Translations under genes and position numbers: made by a program | Source: Geobacter sp. SVR | GTDB taxonomy: Bacteria; Desulfobacterota; Desulfuromonadia; Geobacterales; Pseudopelobacteraceae | Length of the DNA stretch: 64,000 bases | Direction of reading: 5' to 3' | NCBI RefSeq assembly: GCF_016865365.1 | Contig: NZ_AP024469.1 | Span: 3,130,501 to 3,194,500 of the forward strand | Part shown: positions 9,558 to 18,301 of the stretch, piece after piece | Layout: the number at the start of each line of letters is the position of its first letter | Position numbering within the stretch: position 1 is the stretch's first letter | Notes under the pieces: model-generated | Seen by the model: only the letters and a program-made list of their open reading frames with translations | Databases searched by the model: none | What the model was told of the DNA's origin: nothing

Positions 9558-9722
9558 TTCACCACAGAGGACACAGAGGAACACAGAGAGAAAGCACCAT
9601 CCATTTTACAAGGAAACACAGGATTAATGGGATGAATCCAAGCCGTGTCAGAATAAAGCCTACGTATCTTGTCTATCCCTGTTTAGTTTTCCTCTGATTT
9701 CTTCCGTATCCTCCGTGGTGAA
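9558..9722. repeat. Long inverted repeat, CACAGAG family copy 1
   Basis: The left arm TTCACCACAGAGGACACAGA and the right arm, read on the other strand as TTCACCACGGAGGATACGGA, face each other across about 120 bases containing GGATTAATGGGATGAATCC. The element fills the recQ-purL gap. Related elements occur at 15239-15353 and 58758-58920. No coding sequence is present. Confidence 0.7.
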
Positions 9723-9734
9723 GGCTTTGGGGTG

Positions 9735-12725
9735 TTACAGTTCCCGCAGCGTCTTCTGCCACGCTTCCTTCAGCTCCGCCAGTTCCGCCTTGACCACGGA
9801 GCCACCGGCGAGTCCCGTTACAACCAGAGCCTGCTCCTCAGTCACTACACCGATGGAGGCGAAGCAGTTGCCGCTCATGACGGCCTCGAACTGCTCGCGC
9901 TGTTCGGGATGCACGGTAACCAGGTGGCGCGAAGCCGATTCGGAAAACAGCAGCGCTGCATCGGTTTTACCCGCCGTATCCCCTTTCCAGAGCACACGGG
10001 AGAGATCGACAGTCATGCCGAAGCCGCCGGCAAAGGCCGCTTCCGCCGCAGCCACCGCCAGTCCGCCGTCGGACAGGTCGTGACAGGAGGCCACCAGCCC
10101 CTGCACGACTGCCTGGTGGTAGGCCTGGTAGCGCTTGTAGGCACGACCGGTATCGACCTGGGGCACCGTGTTGCCGATGGCTCCCTTGAGCGCCAGATAT
10201 TCCGAGCCACCCAGTTCGTCGCCGGTCTTGCCCAACAGATAGACGATGTCCCCCGAACGCTTGACATCCAGAGTCACCGCCTTGCGGGCGTCCTCGATCT
10301 TGCCGATCACCGAGAAGAGCAGTGTCGGAGGGATCGAGATCTTGACGGCGCCGTCGTAGAAGTCGTTCTTCATGGAGTCCTTGCCGGAGATCAGCGGCAG
10401 GTTGTAGGCCATGCAGATGTCGTAGAGCGCCTGGTTGGAGCGCACCAGCTGGGCCATCTTGTAGGGACCGTCCGGGGTCTTGTCCGACAGGACCGGGTCG
10501 CACCAGCAGAAGTTGTCCAGGCCGGCCACCAGCTCCAGCGAGCCCCCCACGGCAACGTAGTTGCGCAGCGCCTCGTCAATGGCGTTGGCGGTCATATGGT
10601 AGGTGTCGATGTCGGAATAACGCGGGCAGATGCCGTGAGCCGTCACCACCCCTTCGAAGGAGTCCAGGATCGGCCGCACCACGGCCGCATCGGAGGGACC
10701 ATCGTTATTGACCCCCACGAAGGGCTTGACTACCGAGCCCCCCTGAACCTCATGGTCGTAGCGCCGCACCACCGATTCTTTGGAACAGATGTTCAACGAG
10801 GACAGCAACTGCTGCAGATCGCCGGTGTAGTCAGATTTCTGTTCCACAACCGGTTCCGCGTGCTGCGGCGGAGTCCACTTGGCCGGCAGTTGCATGGGGG
10901 GCAGCCCCTCATGCATGAAGTCCATCGGCAGCCAGGCCACGGTGCGGTCGTTGTACAGGATGTGGAACACGCCGCTATCAGTGAACTCGCCCAGCAGGGT
11001 TGCCTCCACGCCGAAACGTTTGGCCATGGCCATGAATTCGTCGATCTTCTGCGGCGGCACGGCCAGGGACATGCGTTCCTGGGCCTCGGAGATCAGGATT
11101 TCCCATGGGTTGAGGCCGGGGTATTTCAGCGGCGCTTTGGCCAGGTCCATGCGGCAGCCGCCGCACTCGCCGGACATCTCGCCGATGGAGGAGGAGAGCC
11201 CACCGGCGCCGTTATCGGTGATGAAACGGTAGAGCCCCTTGTCACGGGCCCGGATCAGGAAGTCGAACATGCGCTTCTGGGTGATGGGATCGCCGATCTG
11301 TACCGCCGTGACCGGCGAGTTCTCGTTCAATTCCTCCGACGAAAAGGTGGCGCCATGGATGCCGTCCTTGCCGATGCGGCCACCGGTCATCACGATCAGG
11401 TCACCCGGCTGGATGGACTTCTCATGCCCGGGCTGACCGTTCAGCTCGGCCGGCATCAGACCGGCCGTGCCGCAGAAGACCAGGGGCTTGCCGGCAAAAC
11501 GGTCGTCAAACACCAGCGAGCCGTTGACAGTCGGAATGCCGCTCTTGTTACCGCCGTGCTCGACACCTTCCACCACCCCTTCGTAGATCCGGCGCGGATG
11601 CAGCAGGCGGCTGGGGAGCGGCTTTTTATAGAACGGATCGGCAAAGCAGAACACGTCGGTGTTGAAGATCAGCTTGGAACCCTGGCCGGTGCCGAACGGG
11701 TCGCGGTTGACCCCCACGATGCCGGTCAAGGCCCCGCCGTAGGGGTCCAGCGCCGACGGAGAGTTGTGGGTTTCGACCTTGAAGACCAGCGAATAGTCGT
11801 CGTTGAAGCGGATCACCCCGGCGTTGTCCTTGAAGACCGACAGGCAGAAATCACGCTCCCCCAATTTTTCGCGCACATCCTTGGTAGTACGCTGGATGAA
11901 GGACTTGAACAGGGACTTGATCTCCTGTTTGTTACCCTGCTCGTCCTCATACTGCACCGTGCCTGCAAAGATCTTGTGCTTGCAGTGCTCGGACCAGGTC
12001 TGGGCCAGGCACTCCAGCTCCACGTCGGTCGGTTTGGCGCCCAGGCCGACCTTGGCACGCACAGCCACTACCTGCGGGTCGCGGTAATGCGCCTGGATGA
12101 TACGCATCTCTTCCAGGGTCAGGGCCAGCACCCCTTCCTTGCTGATGCGCAGCAGCTCATCGTCGGAAACATTCAGGTCGATTTCCTTGACCTCGGCCTT
12201 AACCTCGACCTGTACCTTGGGCACCACCGGCGGAAAGCCGCGCTTGGCCATGAACTCCGCCGCCGAAAGCACGCTGTAGCGTTGGATCAGAGTATTGCAG
12301 AGCAGGCCGGTGGCAATTTTTTCCACGTCAGCGGCAGCAAGCTGCCCCTTCAACAGATACTGCACCGCATAGAAGGCCCCTTGCCCCTCGCCAAAAGGGC
12401 GGCCGGTCAGATACTCGATCGCCTCGCGGGCGGTACGGCCGACATTGTCGGTTACGCCGGGGCGGAAGCCGACCTCCACGGCATAGTCGAATCCTGCGGC
12501 CAGGGGCCTGTCGAGGCTCCAGGTCTGGATGACCGGATCACTGAAGGGGCCGTTGGCCGCCTGTTCCAGTTCAGTCTGCGACAGGTCGGCATCGACGGTA
12601 TAGACGTCGATGGTGCGCACTTCCTCCACCGGCAGGTTCAGAAAATGCTCGATCTCACGCTTGATCCGCTCGCCGCGGGCGTCGCGAACGCCTTCTTTCA
12701 GGGCTATTTCAATTCTGTTGGACAT
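9735..12725 (-). CDS. purL: FGAM synthase PurL with fused PurS-like N-terminus
   Basis: PurL performs the ATP-dependent amidation of FGAR. At 996 residues it lies between the small (about 740) and large (about 1300, with glutaminase) types. Residues about 1-160 contain two PurS-like ferredoxin-fold units (IALKEGVRDARGERI and VEVGFRPGVTDNVGRTA). The synthase core follows with SEHCKHKIFAG, VFKVETHNSPSALDPYGGA, GGRIGKDGIHGATFSS, DNGAGGLSSSIGEMSGECGG and the C-terminal SCHDLSDGGLAVAAAE. The glutaminase is supplied by the separate PurQ. The ATG at 12723-12725 is the first Met. RecQ, not PurQ, is the next gene downstream. Confidence 0.94.
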   Translation of the reverse strand: MSNRIEIALKEGVRDARGERIKREIEHFLNLPVEEVRTIDVYTVDADLSQTELEQAANGPFSDPVIQTWSLDRPLAAGFDYAVEVGFRPGVTDNVGRTAREAIEYLTGRPFGEGQGAFYAVQYLLKGQLAAADVEKIATGLLCNTLIQRYSVLSAAEFMAKRGFPPVVPKVQVEVKAEVKEIDLNVSDDELLRISKEGVLALTLEEMRIIQAHYRDPQVVAVRAKVGLGAKPTDVELECLAQTWSEHCKHKIFAGTVQYEDEQGNKQEIKSLFKSFIQRTTKDVREKLGERDFCLSVFKDNAGVIRFNDDYSLVFKVETHNSPSALDPYGGALTGIVGVNRDPFGTGQGSKLIFNTDVFCFADPFYKKPLPSRLLHPRRIYEGVVEGVEHGGNKSGIPTVNGSLVFDDRFAGKPLVFCGTAGLMPAELNGQPGHEKSIQPGDLIVMTGGRIGKDGIHGATFSSEELNENSPVTAVQIGDPITQKRMFDFLIRARDKGLYRFITDNGAGGLSSSIGEMSGECGGCRMDLAKAPLKYPGLNPWEILISEAQERMSLAVPPQKIDEFMAMAKRFGVEATLLGEFTDSGVFHILYNDRTVAWLPMDFMHEGLPPMQLPAKWTPPQHAEPVVEQKSDYTGDLQQLLSSLNICSKESVVRRYDHEVQGGSVVKPFVGVNNDGPSDAAVVRPILDSFEGVVTAHGICPRYSDIDTYHMTANAIDEALRNYVAVGGSLELVAGLDNFCWCDPVLSDKTPDGPYKMAQLVRSNQALYDICMAYNLPLISGKDSMKNDFYDGAVKISIPPTLLFSVIGKIEDARKAVTLDVKRSGDIVYLLGKTGDELGGSEYLALKGAIGNTVPQVDTGRAYKRYQAYHQAVVQGLVASCHDLSDGGLAVAAAEAAFAGGFGMTVDLSRVLWKGDTAGKTDAALLFSESASRHLVTVHPEQREQFEAVMSGNCFASIGVVTEEQALVVTGLAGGSVVKAELAELKEAWQKTLREL

Positions 12726-12810
12726 GGTGTCTTCCTTTGGTTTATCGCTTCACGAGAGCCCATCAGAGCTCTTGTTCGGAACTCGTCTGTCTTTCTTCCG
12801 ACGGATAAGA

Positions 12811-13914
12811 TTATCGGGGCTGCTCCACCATTTTATCCACGATCACGGTGCGGACCGGGAACGGAATCTCGATGCGCTCCTCACGGAAACGTCTGAGAAT
12901 GGCGCTGTTCAACTGGTCGGTGACCCGGCCCAGGGCTGCCGGATCATTGACCCAGAAAAGGAGCAGCATAGTGAGCGCGCTGTCGCCGAAGGCGGTGAAG
13001 AGCGCCACGGGAGCCGGATCAGGCAGCACTTCGGGATTCCCCTGCGCAATCTCCAGCAGGAGTGCTTTGACCCGCTCCACATCGCTGTTGTAGCCGACGC
13101 CAAGGGTGATGCGCCCCTGGCTCACGGCAGTGGGACGCATCATGTTGATCACGGTGGAATTGCACAGATCGGAGTTGGGAATGACCAGCACCGTGCTGTC
13201 GAGCCCCTGGATCTTGGTGGATCGCAGGCCGATGTCGATCACATCCCCCACCTGGCCGCCCGCCAGCCTGATCCGGTCGCCGATGTGGAAGGGCTGATCC
13301 AGCATCAGGGTGAAGCCGGAGATCATATGGGCCAGGGTGTCCTTGGCAGCCAGACCGATAGCTAGAGAGCCGATCCCCAGGGCGGTGATGATCGAGAAGA
13401 TGTCGTAGTTGAAGTGCTTGAGGATGATGATCAGGGCGGCGCCCATCAGGAACAGCAGGGCAATCTTTTCGGCAATGGGAAGCATGTGCCGGGAAATCAG
13501 TGCCTCGTCAGCCTGCCGCCGCCCCAGGTACCACTGCAGCAGCTCGTCCAGGGCATGGTAGACCAGGTTGAAGAGGATCACTACCAGCGCCACGAACAAC
13601 ACGCCGGAGATCACGATTACGACCTTTTCGTGGAGCGGCAGCGAGCGGACAGCCAGGTAGAAACCGAGCATGTTCAGCAGCCGTGAGACATGCGGGATAC
13701 TGCGCTGCAGTATCCGGTCGTCCAGGTCGGTAGAGGTGAAGGCGGTCAGTTTCCGGCCCCACTTTTCCAGCACCATGCCGGCCATCTGGCTCAGCATCCA
13801 GAAGAAGGACAGGATCAGCAGCGCTCCCAGAATCTCTTTGGCCCAGAACAGCACCGCGCCGTCGCTGTCCTCGGGGCGCAGCAGCCCCTGAATGAAATCT
13901 GAAAGGTTATTCAC
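12811..13914 (-). CDS. MscS family mechanosensitive channel
   Basis: The product is a 367-residue inner-membrane protein. It begins VNNLSDFIQGLLRPEDSDG on a GTG at 13912-13914, which overlaps the purB stop (GTGAATAA), with AGAGGG upstream. Several hydrophobic helices occupy about residues 20-180. The pore-helix and beta-domain junction reads GIGSLAIGLAAKDTLAHMISGFTLM, followed by the conserved IGDRIRLAGGQVGDVIDIGLRSTKI. The family opens on membrane tension to release solutes in hypo-osmotic shock. Translational coupling to purB is the odd feature and no functional link is obvious. The extra N-terminal helices place it outside the minimal three-helix E. coli MscS form. Whether it is a major emergency valve is unknown. 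Confidence 0.9.
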   Translation of the reverse strand: MNNLSDFIQGLLRPEDSDGAVLFWAKEILGALLILSFFWMLSQMAGMVLEKWGRKLTAFTSTDLDDRILQRSIPHVSRLLNMLGFYLAVRSLPLHEKVVIVISGVLFVALVVILFNLVYHALDELLQWYLGRRQADEALISRHMLPIAEKIALLFLMGAALIIILKHFNYDIFSIITALGIGSLAIGLAAKDTLAHMISGFTLMLDQPFHIGDRIRLAGGQVGDVIDIGLRSTKIQGLDSTVLVIPNSDLCNSTVINMMRPTAVSQGRITLGVGYNSDVERVKALLLEIAQGNPEVLPDPAPVALFTAFGDSALTMLLLFWVNDPAALGRVTDQLNSAILRRFREERIEIPFPVRTVIVDKMVEQPR

Positions 13915-15202
13915 CGAAAACCCTCTTGAAGATAGTGTCGACGTGTTTGAGATGGTAATTGAGATCAAAGGACTCGCGAATCTTGGCCTCTCCCAGCGCC
14001 CCGACAACGTCCTGGTCAGCCAGGAGTTCGGTCAGGAAATCCTTGCCCTCTTCCCAGACCTTCATGGCGTTGCGCTGCACCAGGCGGTAGGAATCCTCCC
14101 GTGATACGCCGGCCTGGGTCAGGTCCAGCAGGATCTTCTGGGAGAAGACCAGTCCCTTCATCTGGTTCAGGTTCTTGAGCATGTTCTCGGGATAGACCAC
14201 CAGGTTGCGGATCAGGCCGCTCAGTCTGCGCAGGGAGAAGTCCAGGGCCACGGTGGCATCCGGCCCGATGTAGCGCTCCACCGAAGAATGGGAGATGTCC
14301 CGCTCGTGCCACAGGGCCACGTTCTCCAGGGCCGGGATGCACATGGAGCGGACATAACGGGCCTGACCGGTCAGGTTTTCGGACAGGATCGGGTTGCGCT
14401 TGTGCGGCATGGCCGAAGAGCCCTTCTGCCCCTTGGTGAACTGCTCTTCCGCCTCCAGCACCTCGGTGCGCTGCAGGTGACGGATCTCCACGGCGATGCG
14501 TTCCATGGAGGAGGCGATGATCGAGAGGGCGCAGAAGTACTCGGCATGCCGGTCGCGGGGGATGACCTGAGTCGAGACCGGCTCGGGCTTGAGCCCCATC
14601 TGCTTGCAGACGTATTCCTCCACAAAGGGGTCGATATTGGCGAAGGTGCCGACAGCGCCGGAAATGGCGCCGGTGGCGATATTCTCGCGGGCAGCGGCCA
14701 GGCGGACCCGATTACGCTGCATCTCGGCATACCAGCCGGCCAATTTCAGGCCGAAGGTGACCGGCTCGGCATGAATGCCGTGGGAGCGCCCCATGCAGAC
14801 CGTATGCTTGTGCTCCAGAGCCCGCACCCTGATCGAATCGAGCACCATGTCCAGGTCGGCCAGCAGTTCGTCGGCAGCCTGCACCAGCTGCACCGACAAA
14901 CAGGTATCCAACACGTCCGAGGAGGTCATGCCCTGATGGATGAAGCGCGCCTCAGGACCGACATACTCGGCCACCGAGGTCAGAAAGGCGATCACGTCAT
15001 GCTTGACCTCGGCCTCGATGGCGTCGATACGGGCGATGTCGAAGTTGCCCTTCTCGCGAATGACCGGCACCGCCTCCTTGGGGATCACCCCCAGTTCGGC
15101 CTGGGCCTCGCAGGCCAGGGTTTCGATTTCGAGCCAGATGCGAAAGCGGTTTTCGGGTTCCCAGATTTTTGCCATGTCGGGACGGGTATAGCGTGAAATC
15201 AT
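13907..15202 (-). CDS. purB: Adenylosuccinate lyase
   Basis: PurB cleaves SAICAR to AICAR and adenylosuccinate to AMP, releasing fumarate in both cases. The 431-residue protein has the fumarase/aspartase-superfamily signature KGSSAMPHKRNPILSENL, TSSDVLDTCLSVQLVQAADE and GRSHGIHAEPVTFGLKLA. The start MISRYTRPDMAKIW at 15200-15202 has GAGGAG eight bases upstream. An in-frame Met nine codons earlier does not. It heads the purB-mscS-purL-recQ-purQ-purF-pyrE-tlyA-HIT array. The mscS start codon overlaps its stop. Confidence 0.96.
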   Translation of the reverse strand: MISRYTRPDMAKIWEPENRFRIWLEIETLACEAQAELGVIPKEAVPVIREKGNFDIARIDAIEAEVKHDVIAFLTSVAEYVGPEARFIHQGMTSSDVLDTCLSVQLVQAADELLADLDMVLDSIRVRALEHKHTVCMGRSHGIHAEPVTFGLKLAGWYAEMQRNRVRLAAARENIATGAISGAVGTFANIDPFVEEYVCKQMGLKPEPVSTQVIPRDRHAEYFCALSIIASSMERIAVEIRHLQRTEVLEAEEQFTKGQKGSSAMPHKRNPILSENLTGQARYVRSMCIPALENVALWHERDISHSSVERYIGPDATVALDFSLRRLSGLIRNLVVYPENMLKNLNQMKGLVFSQKILLDLTQAGVSREDSYRLVQRNAMKVWEEGKDFLTELLADQDVVGALGEAKIRESFDLNYHLKHVDTIFKRVFGE

Positions 15203-15238
15203 GCACAACTCCTCAATAATTGAATTCAAAACAAAAGC

Positions 15239-15353
15239 TTCACCACAGAAAACACAGAGGCAGTCAAAGTCGAAGACGAAAAAACAGGTTATTGATAAAA
15301 ATGATTTCGCCTTGTCCTTGTTTTCTTGTTTTCCTCTGTGTCCCCAGTGGTGA
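15239..15353. repeat. Long inverted repeat, CACAGAG family copy 2
   Basis: TTCACCACAGAAAACACAGA on the left pairs with the reverse complement of TTTCCTCTGTGTCCCCAGTG on the right. It occupies the gap between the metallo-hydrolase gene and purB. Confidence 0.7.
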
Positions 15354-15366
15354 GTAAACTTTGATT

Positions 15367-16137
15367 CTAGATTTCCAGCACCGCGCTGGCCTTATACTGG
15401 TCGCCGATCACCACCGACGGTGCGCAAATGTTCTGGTCGGCCAGAAAGGATCGAGTGGTCGCCACCACATGATCGGGGTGATTGTTAACCTCCGACAGAT
15501 GGGCCATAACCAATGCCTCCAGGCCGTCGTGGGCCAGCTCGTGCAGGAGTTCCAGCGACTCGACATTGGAAAGATGACCGTGGCGCGACTTGATGCGTTG
15601 TTTCAGCTCCCAGGGATAGGGGCCGTTCATCAGCATCTCCACGTCGTGATTCGATTCCAGGTTCAGGCAGCGGCAGCCGCGCAGCTTCTCCATGACCAGA
15701 CGGGTGACCACCCCCAGGTCGGTGGCGGAACCGCAGCATCCCTCCCGGGATTCGAGGACATAGCCGACCGGATCGCAGGCGTCATGGGTAATCGGGAAAG
15801 GATCGATGCGGAGGTCCCTGAAGGAGAATGCGCTGCCCGATTCGAATTCGAGCACCTGCGTCTTTTTGAAGTAATGCTCGGCCTTGCGGCGCACCAGGTG
15901 GCTGGCGACCACCGGCACCTTGAACTTGCGCGCAAACGAACCGGCACTGCGGATATGGTCGATATGCTCATGAGTGACTAGCACCGCATGGACGCCAACA
16001 GGATCGAGCCCGCAGCCCTCCATGCGCAGTACGGTCTCGCGCAGCGACATGCCTGCATCGATCAGCACGCGGGTTTCGCCGGTCTCCACATAGAGACAAT
16101 TTCCCTTGCTGCCGCTGGCCAGCGAACAGATTTTCAC
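15367..16137 (-). CDS. Metallo-beta-lactamase fold hydrolase (YycJ/WalJ-like)
   Basis: This cytosolic 256-residue protein starts at a GTG (16135-16137) as VKICSLASGSKGNCLYVETG, with GGAG five bases upstream. Upstream residues in the same frame are unlike the family. The zinc motif THEHIDHIRSAG sits near residue 53, with later ligands in FPITHDACDP and LNLESNHDVEML. The opening SLASGSKGNC and the ESNHD motif are typical of the YycJ/WalJ group, linked in Firmicutes to DNA and cell-wall housekeeping. The true substrate is not established. It lies upstream of purB on the same strand, separated by an inverted repeat. Confidence 0.85.
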   Translation of the reverse strand: MKICSLASGSKGNCLYVETGETRVLIDAGMSLRETVLRMEGCGLDPVGVHAVLVTHEHIDHIRSAGSFARKFKVPVVASHLVRRKAEHYFKKTQVLEFESGSAFSFRDLRIDPFPITHDACDPVGYVLESREGCCGSATDLGVVTRLVMEKLRGCRCLNLESNHDVEMLMNGPYPWELKQRIKSRHGHLSNVESLELLHELAHDGLEALVMAHLSEVNNHPDHVVATTRSFLADQNICAPSVVIGDQYKASAVLEI

Positions 16138-16356
16138 ACAGGCTCCAAAGATTCGTCGGTTGTCAGGAAATGGCCCCACATCGGGACTAAATAAGCGGGA
16201 TTACAGCCTGTTATGTAAACGCGCAACGGCGCATATGCGGCTCAATGGAAGCCCTAATTTATACAGGAACAGCGACCGAGTTTCAAGGCTAATGATACCG
16301 ATCCTGCTGCGCTGCCGATTCGGGAGGGGACGAGAATATGCGGGCGGCAGCATCGA

Positions 16357-17244
16357 TCAGCCCCGGGGATGGATCTGCTGGTGCATTTTCTTCAGCCGCT
16401 CCAAGGTGACATGGGTGTAGATCTGTGTGGTGGAAAGATCGGCGTGCCCCAGCATGATCTGGACGCTGCGAAGGTCGGCACCGTTTTCCAGCAGATGTGT
16501 GGCAAAGGAGTGCCGCAGGGTGTGGGGGGAGATGTTCTTGCGGATGCCGGCCTGGTAGGAGCGCTTCTTGACGATGTTCCAGAAGGCTTGGCGGCTCATG
16601 GCGTCCCCCAGGCGCGAAAGAAACAGGAACGGGTTCCGGCTGGCCGGGTCGAGCCGGCCACGCACCTGCGCCAAATAGACGGCCACCTTTTCACAGGCCG
16701 ATTCGCCGATCGGCACCAACCGTTCCTTGTTGCCCTTGCCGATTGTCAGCAGATACCCGGCATCAAGATTCACCTCCCGCAGCCGGAGGCTGACCAGCTC
16801 GGACACCCGCAGCCCGGTAGCGTACAACAGCTCCAGCATGGCCAGGTCGCGCACCTCTTCCTGCTTGTGCCCGGCGCAAACGGCAAAGAGGGCATCCACC
16901 TCGGCGGAACTCAGAAACTCGGGCAGCTTGTGCAGCGTGCGGGGGGACTCGATGATCGAGGCCGGGTTGCGGTCGGCATAGTTCTCGATCATCAGGAATT
17001 TGTGAAACATGCGGATCGACGACAGACAGCGGGCTCGGCTGCGGGGACCGAGCCCCTGCTCCTTGAGGCATCCCAGGAACGCGGCGATCTCTGCGGCACC
17101 GACAACGGCAGGGGTGGTGCATCCTTTTTTTTCGAGGAAATCCAGGTAGCGGGCCAGATCCCGGCTGTAGGCCTCCCGGGTATTGGCGGAAAGCCCCTTT
17201 TCCACGGTCAGGTAGCTGATGAACAGGTCCAGATAGTCGTTCAT
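16357..17244 (-). CDS. xerD: Site-specific tyrosine recombinase XerD
   Basis: XerC/XerD resolve chromosome dimers at dif. The 295-residue protein has the N-terminal SAM-like core-binding domain (residues 1-90) and a complete catalytic domain: Arg in ATGLRVSELVSL, Lys in GKGNKERLVPIG, HTLRHSFATHLLENGADLR, His in MLGHADLSTTQIY and the Tyr nucleophile in TQIYTHV. Length and spacing are typical of XerD. Its ATG overlaps the stop of the upstream hydrolase gene (ATGA), so it is translated as part of a small operon. There are no att-like repeats or phage genes nearby, so it is the housekeeping recombinase and not a mobile-element integrase. Confidence 0.93.
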   Translation of the reverse strand: MNDYLDLFISYLTVEKGLSANTREAYSRDLARYLDFLEKKGCTTPAVVGAAEIAAFLGCLKEQGLGPRSRARCLSSIRMFHKFLMIENYADRNPASIIESPRTLHKLPEFLSSAEVDALFAVCAGHKQEEVRDLAMLELLYATGLRVSELVSLRLREVNLDAGYLLTIGKGNKERLVPIGESACEKVAVYLAQVRGRLDPASRNPFLFLSRLGDAMSRQAFWNIVKKRSYQAGIRKNISPHTLRHSFATHLLENGADLRSVQIMLGHADLSTTQIYTHVTLERLKKMHQQIHPRG

Positions 17245-18020
17245 TGGCTGGTGCCCGCCACCTGTCCGATCAGTGCTCCCACGGCCGAGAAGTAGGCGTC
17301 GTGATTGGCCGTTAGAATGGTGTTATGATCGCCGAGCTCGAAAATCAGCAGCCGCTTGGGGGGATTGGCCCAGACAAACAGGCGTTCGGCATGGTCCACC
17401 GACACAAGGTCATCGTCGCGGGTATGCATCACCAGCACCTGACCGCTGAAGGCGGCGATCTTCCCGCGCTGGTTGAGACAACGGTCCACCGTGGCCAGCA
17501 GCTCCTCCGGTGTGGCCCCCACCTGGTGCGGCTCGACCCGTACCAGGATCCTTTCCAGCGGATCGGCCAGGCCGCTCTCCACGATCAGGCCGGCAGCCTG
17601 CGGATAGAGGGCAGCACCGTGCAGGGCATAAAGCGAGCCGAGCGAGCGGCCGAAAAAGATGATCCGCTCCGGCGGCACGCCGCTGGCTGCGACAATCAGC
17701 GGCACATCGTCCAGCATGGCGGCCAGGACCGGTGTGCCGCTGGACATGCCGTAGCCTCGGTATTCGGCTAGCAGCAGGTTGGCTCCCAGGGCGCAGACAG
17801 CCTGCTCGAACCCCCCCAGGTAATCGGCCACGCTCTCGCCGTTGCCGTGAAAATGGATGATGGTGGGGAGATCGTCGGATATCTTCAGGTAGCGGCAACC
17901 AAGACGGAAACCATCCCCTTCGACGAAAAAAGGCCCCTCGAAGCGATTCGGCCAGGGGTAGAAATAGCGGGCAGAGAGCTCGGGATGATCCAGCAACGGG
18001 TCGCGCATGGATGTTCTCAT
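17241..18020 (-). CDS. Alpha/beta hydrolase (BEM46/ABHD-like)
   Basis: The 259-residue predicted serine hydrolase has IIHFHGNGESVADY (oxyanion region), YRGYGMSSG, the nucleophile elbow FFGRSLGSLYAL, Asp in MHTRDDDLVSVDHAE and His in ELGDHNTIL. No signal peptide is visible. The ATG at 18018-18020 overlaps the stop of the upstream 90-residue gene (ATGA), and its own stop overlaps xerD. The substrate cannot be predicted. The pattern resembles BEM46-type serine hydrolases. Confidence 0.82.
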   Translation of the reverse strand: MRTSMRDPLLDHPELSARYFYPWPNRFEGPFFVEGDGFRLGCRYLKISDDLPTIIHFHGNGESVADYLGGFEQAVCALGANLLLAEYRGYGMSSGTPVLAAMLDDVPLIVAASGVPPERIIFFGRSLGSLYALHGAALYPQAAGLIVESGLADPLERILVRVEPHQVGATPEELLATVDRCLNQRGKIAAFSGQVLVMHTRDDDLVSVDHAERLFVWANPPKRLLIFELGDHNTILTANHDAYFSAVGALIGQVAGTSQ

Positions 18021-18289
18021 GGTTCCGGCTCCTCCAGCAGCTGCCATTCGGCATAGCCGGGCTTGCGGTCCGGCACATGCCGTCCCCTAAGAGCGACTCG
18101 GCTGGTCAGCGGACCGGTCTTGATCGCGGTATAGGCCCGCACCACAGCGGCCACGGTGGCCTCCTGCAGGGTGATGGTGGTGCCGTCCGCCAGATGCAAA
18201 GTGGTGCGCAAATGACGGTGTCCCTCCGGGATCTCCGCCACAACTCCGATCACCTCTTCGTTTCTCACTATGCGTGCTCCCACAGTCAC
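18017..18289 (-). CDS. Conserved-looking small protein of unknown function
   Basis: The product is 90 residues, starting at a GTG 12 bases after the stop of the upstream metallo-hydrolase gene and ending in an ATGA overlap with the alpha/beta hydrolase. It has no transmembrane stretch, signal peptide or metal-binding motif. The central LHLADGTTITLQEATVAAVVRAYTAIKT looks like a small beta-rich then helical fold, and the C-terminus is charged (LLEEPEP). I do not recognise the family. The tight packing on both sides and codon use like its neighbours support it as real. Confidence 0.7.
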   Translation of the reverse strand: MTVGARIVRNEEVIGVVAEIPEGHRHLRTTLHLADGTTITLQEATVAAVVRAYTAIKTGPLTSRVALRGRHVPDRKPGYAEWQLLEEPEP

Positions 18290-18301
18290 GCTCGACTCAG
18301 C

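Noticed and set aside
9732-12896. 1054-residue open frame antisense to purL
   Set aside because: It mirrors PurL codon by codon in the opposite frame, is rich in His/Gln/Val as such shadows are, has no domain and no ribosome-binding site.
16357-17244. XerD as a phage or island integrase
   Set aside because: No attachment repeats, phage genes, tRNA or compositional change are seen nearby, and the protein matches housekeeping XerD.
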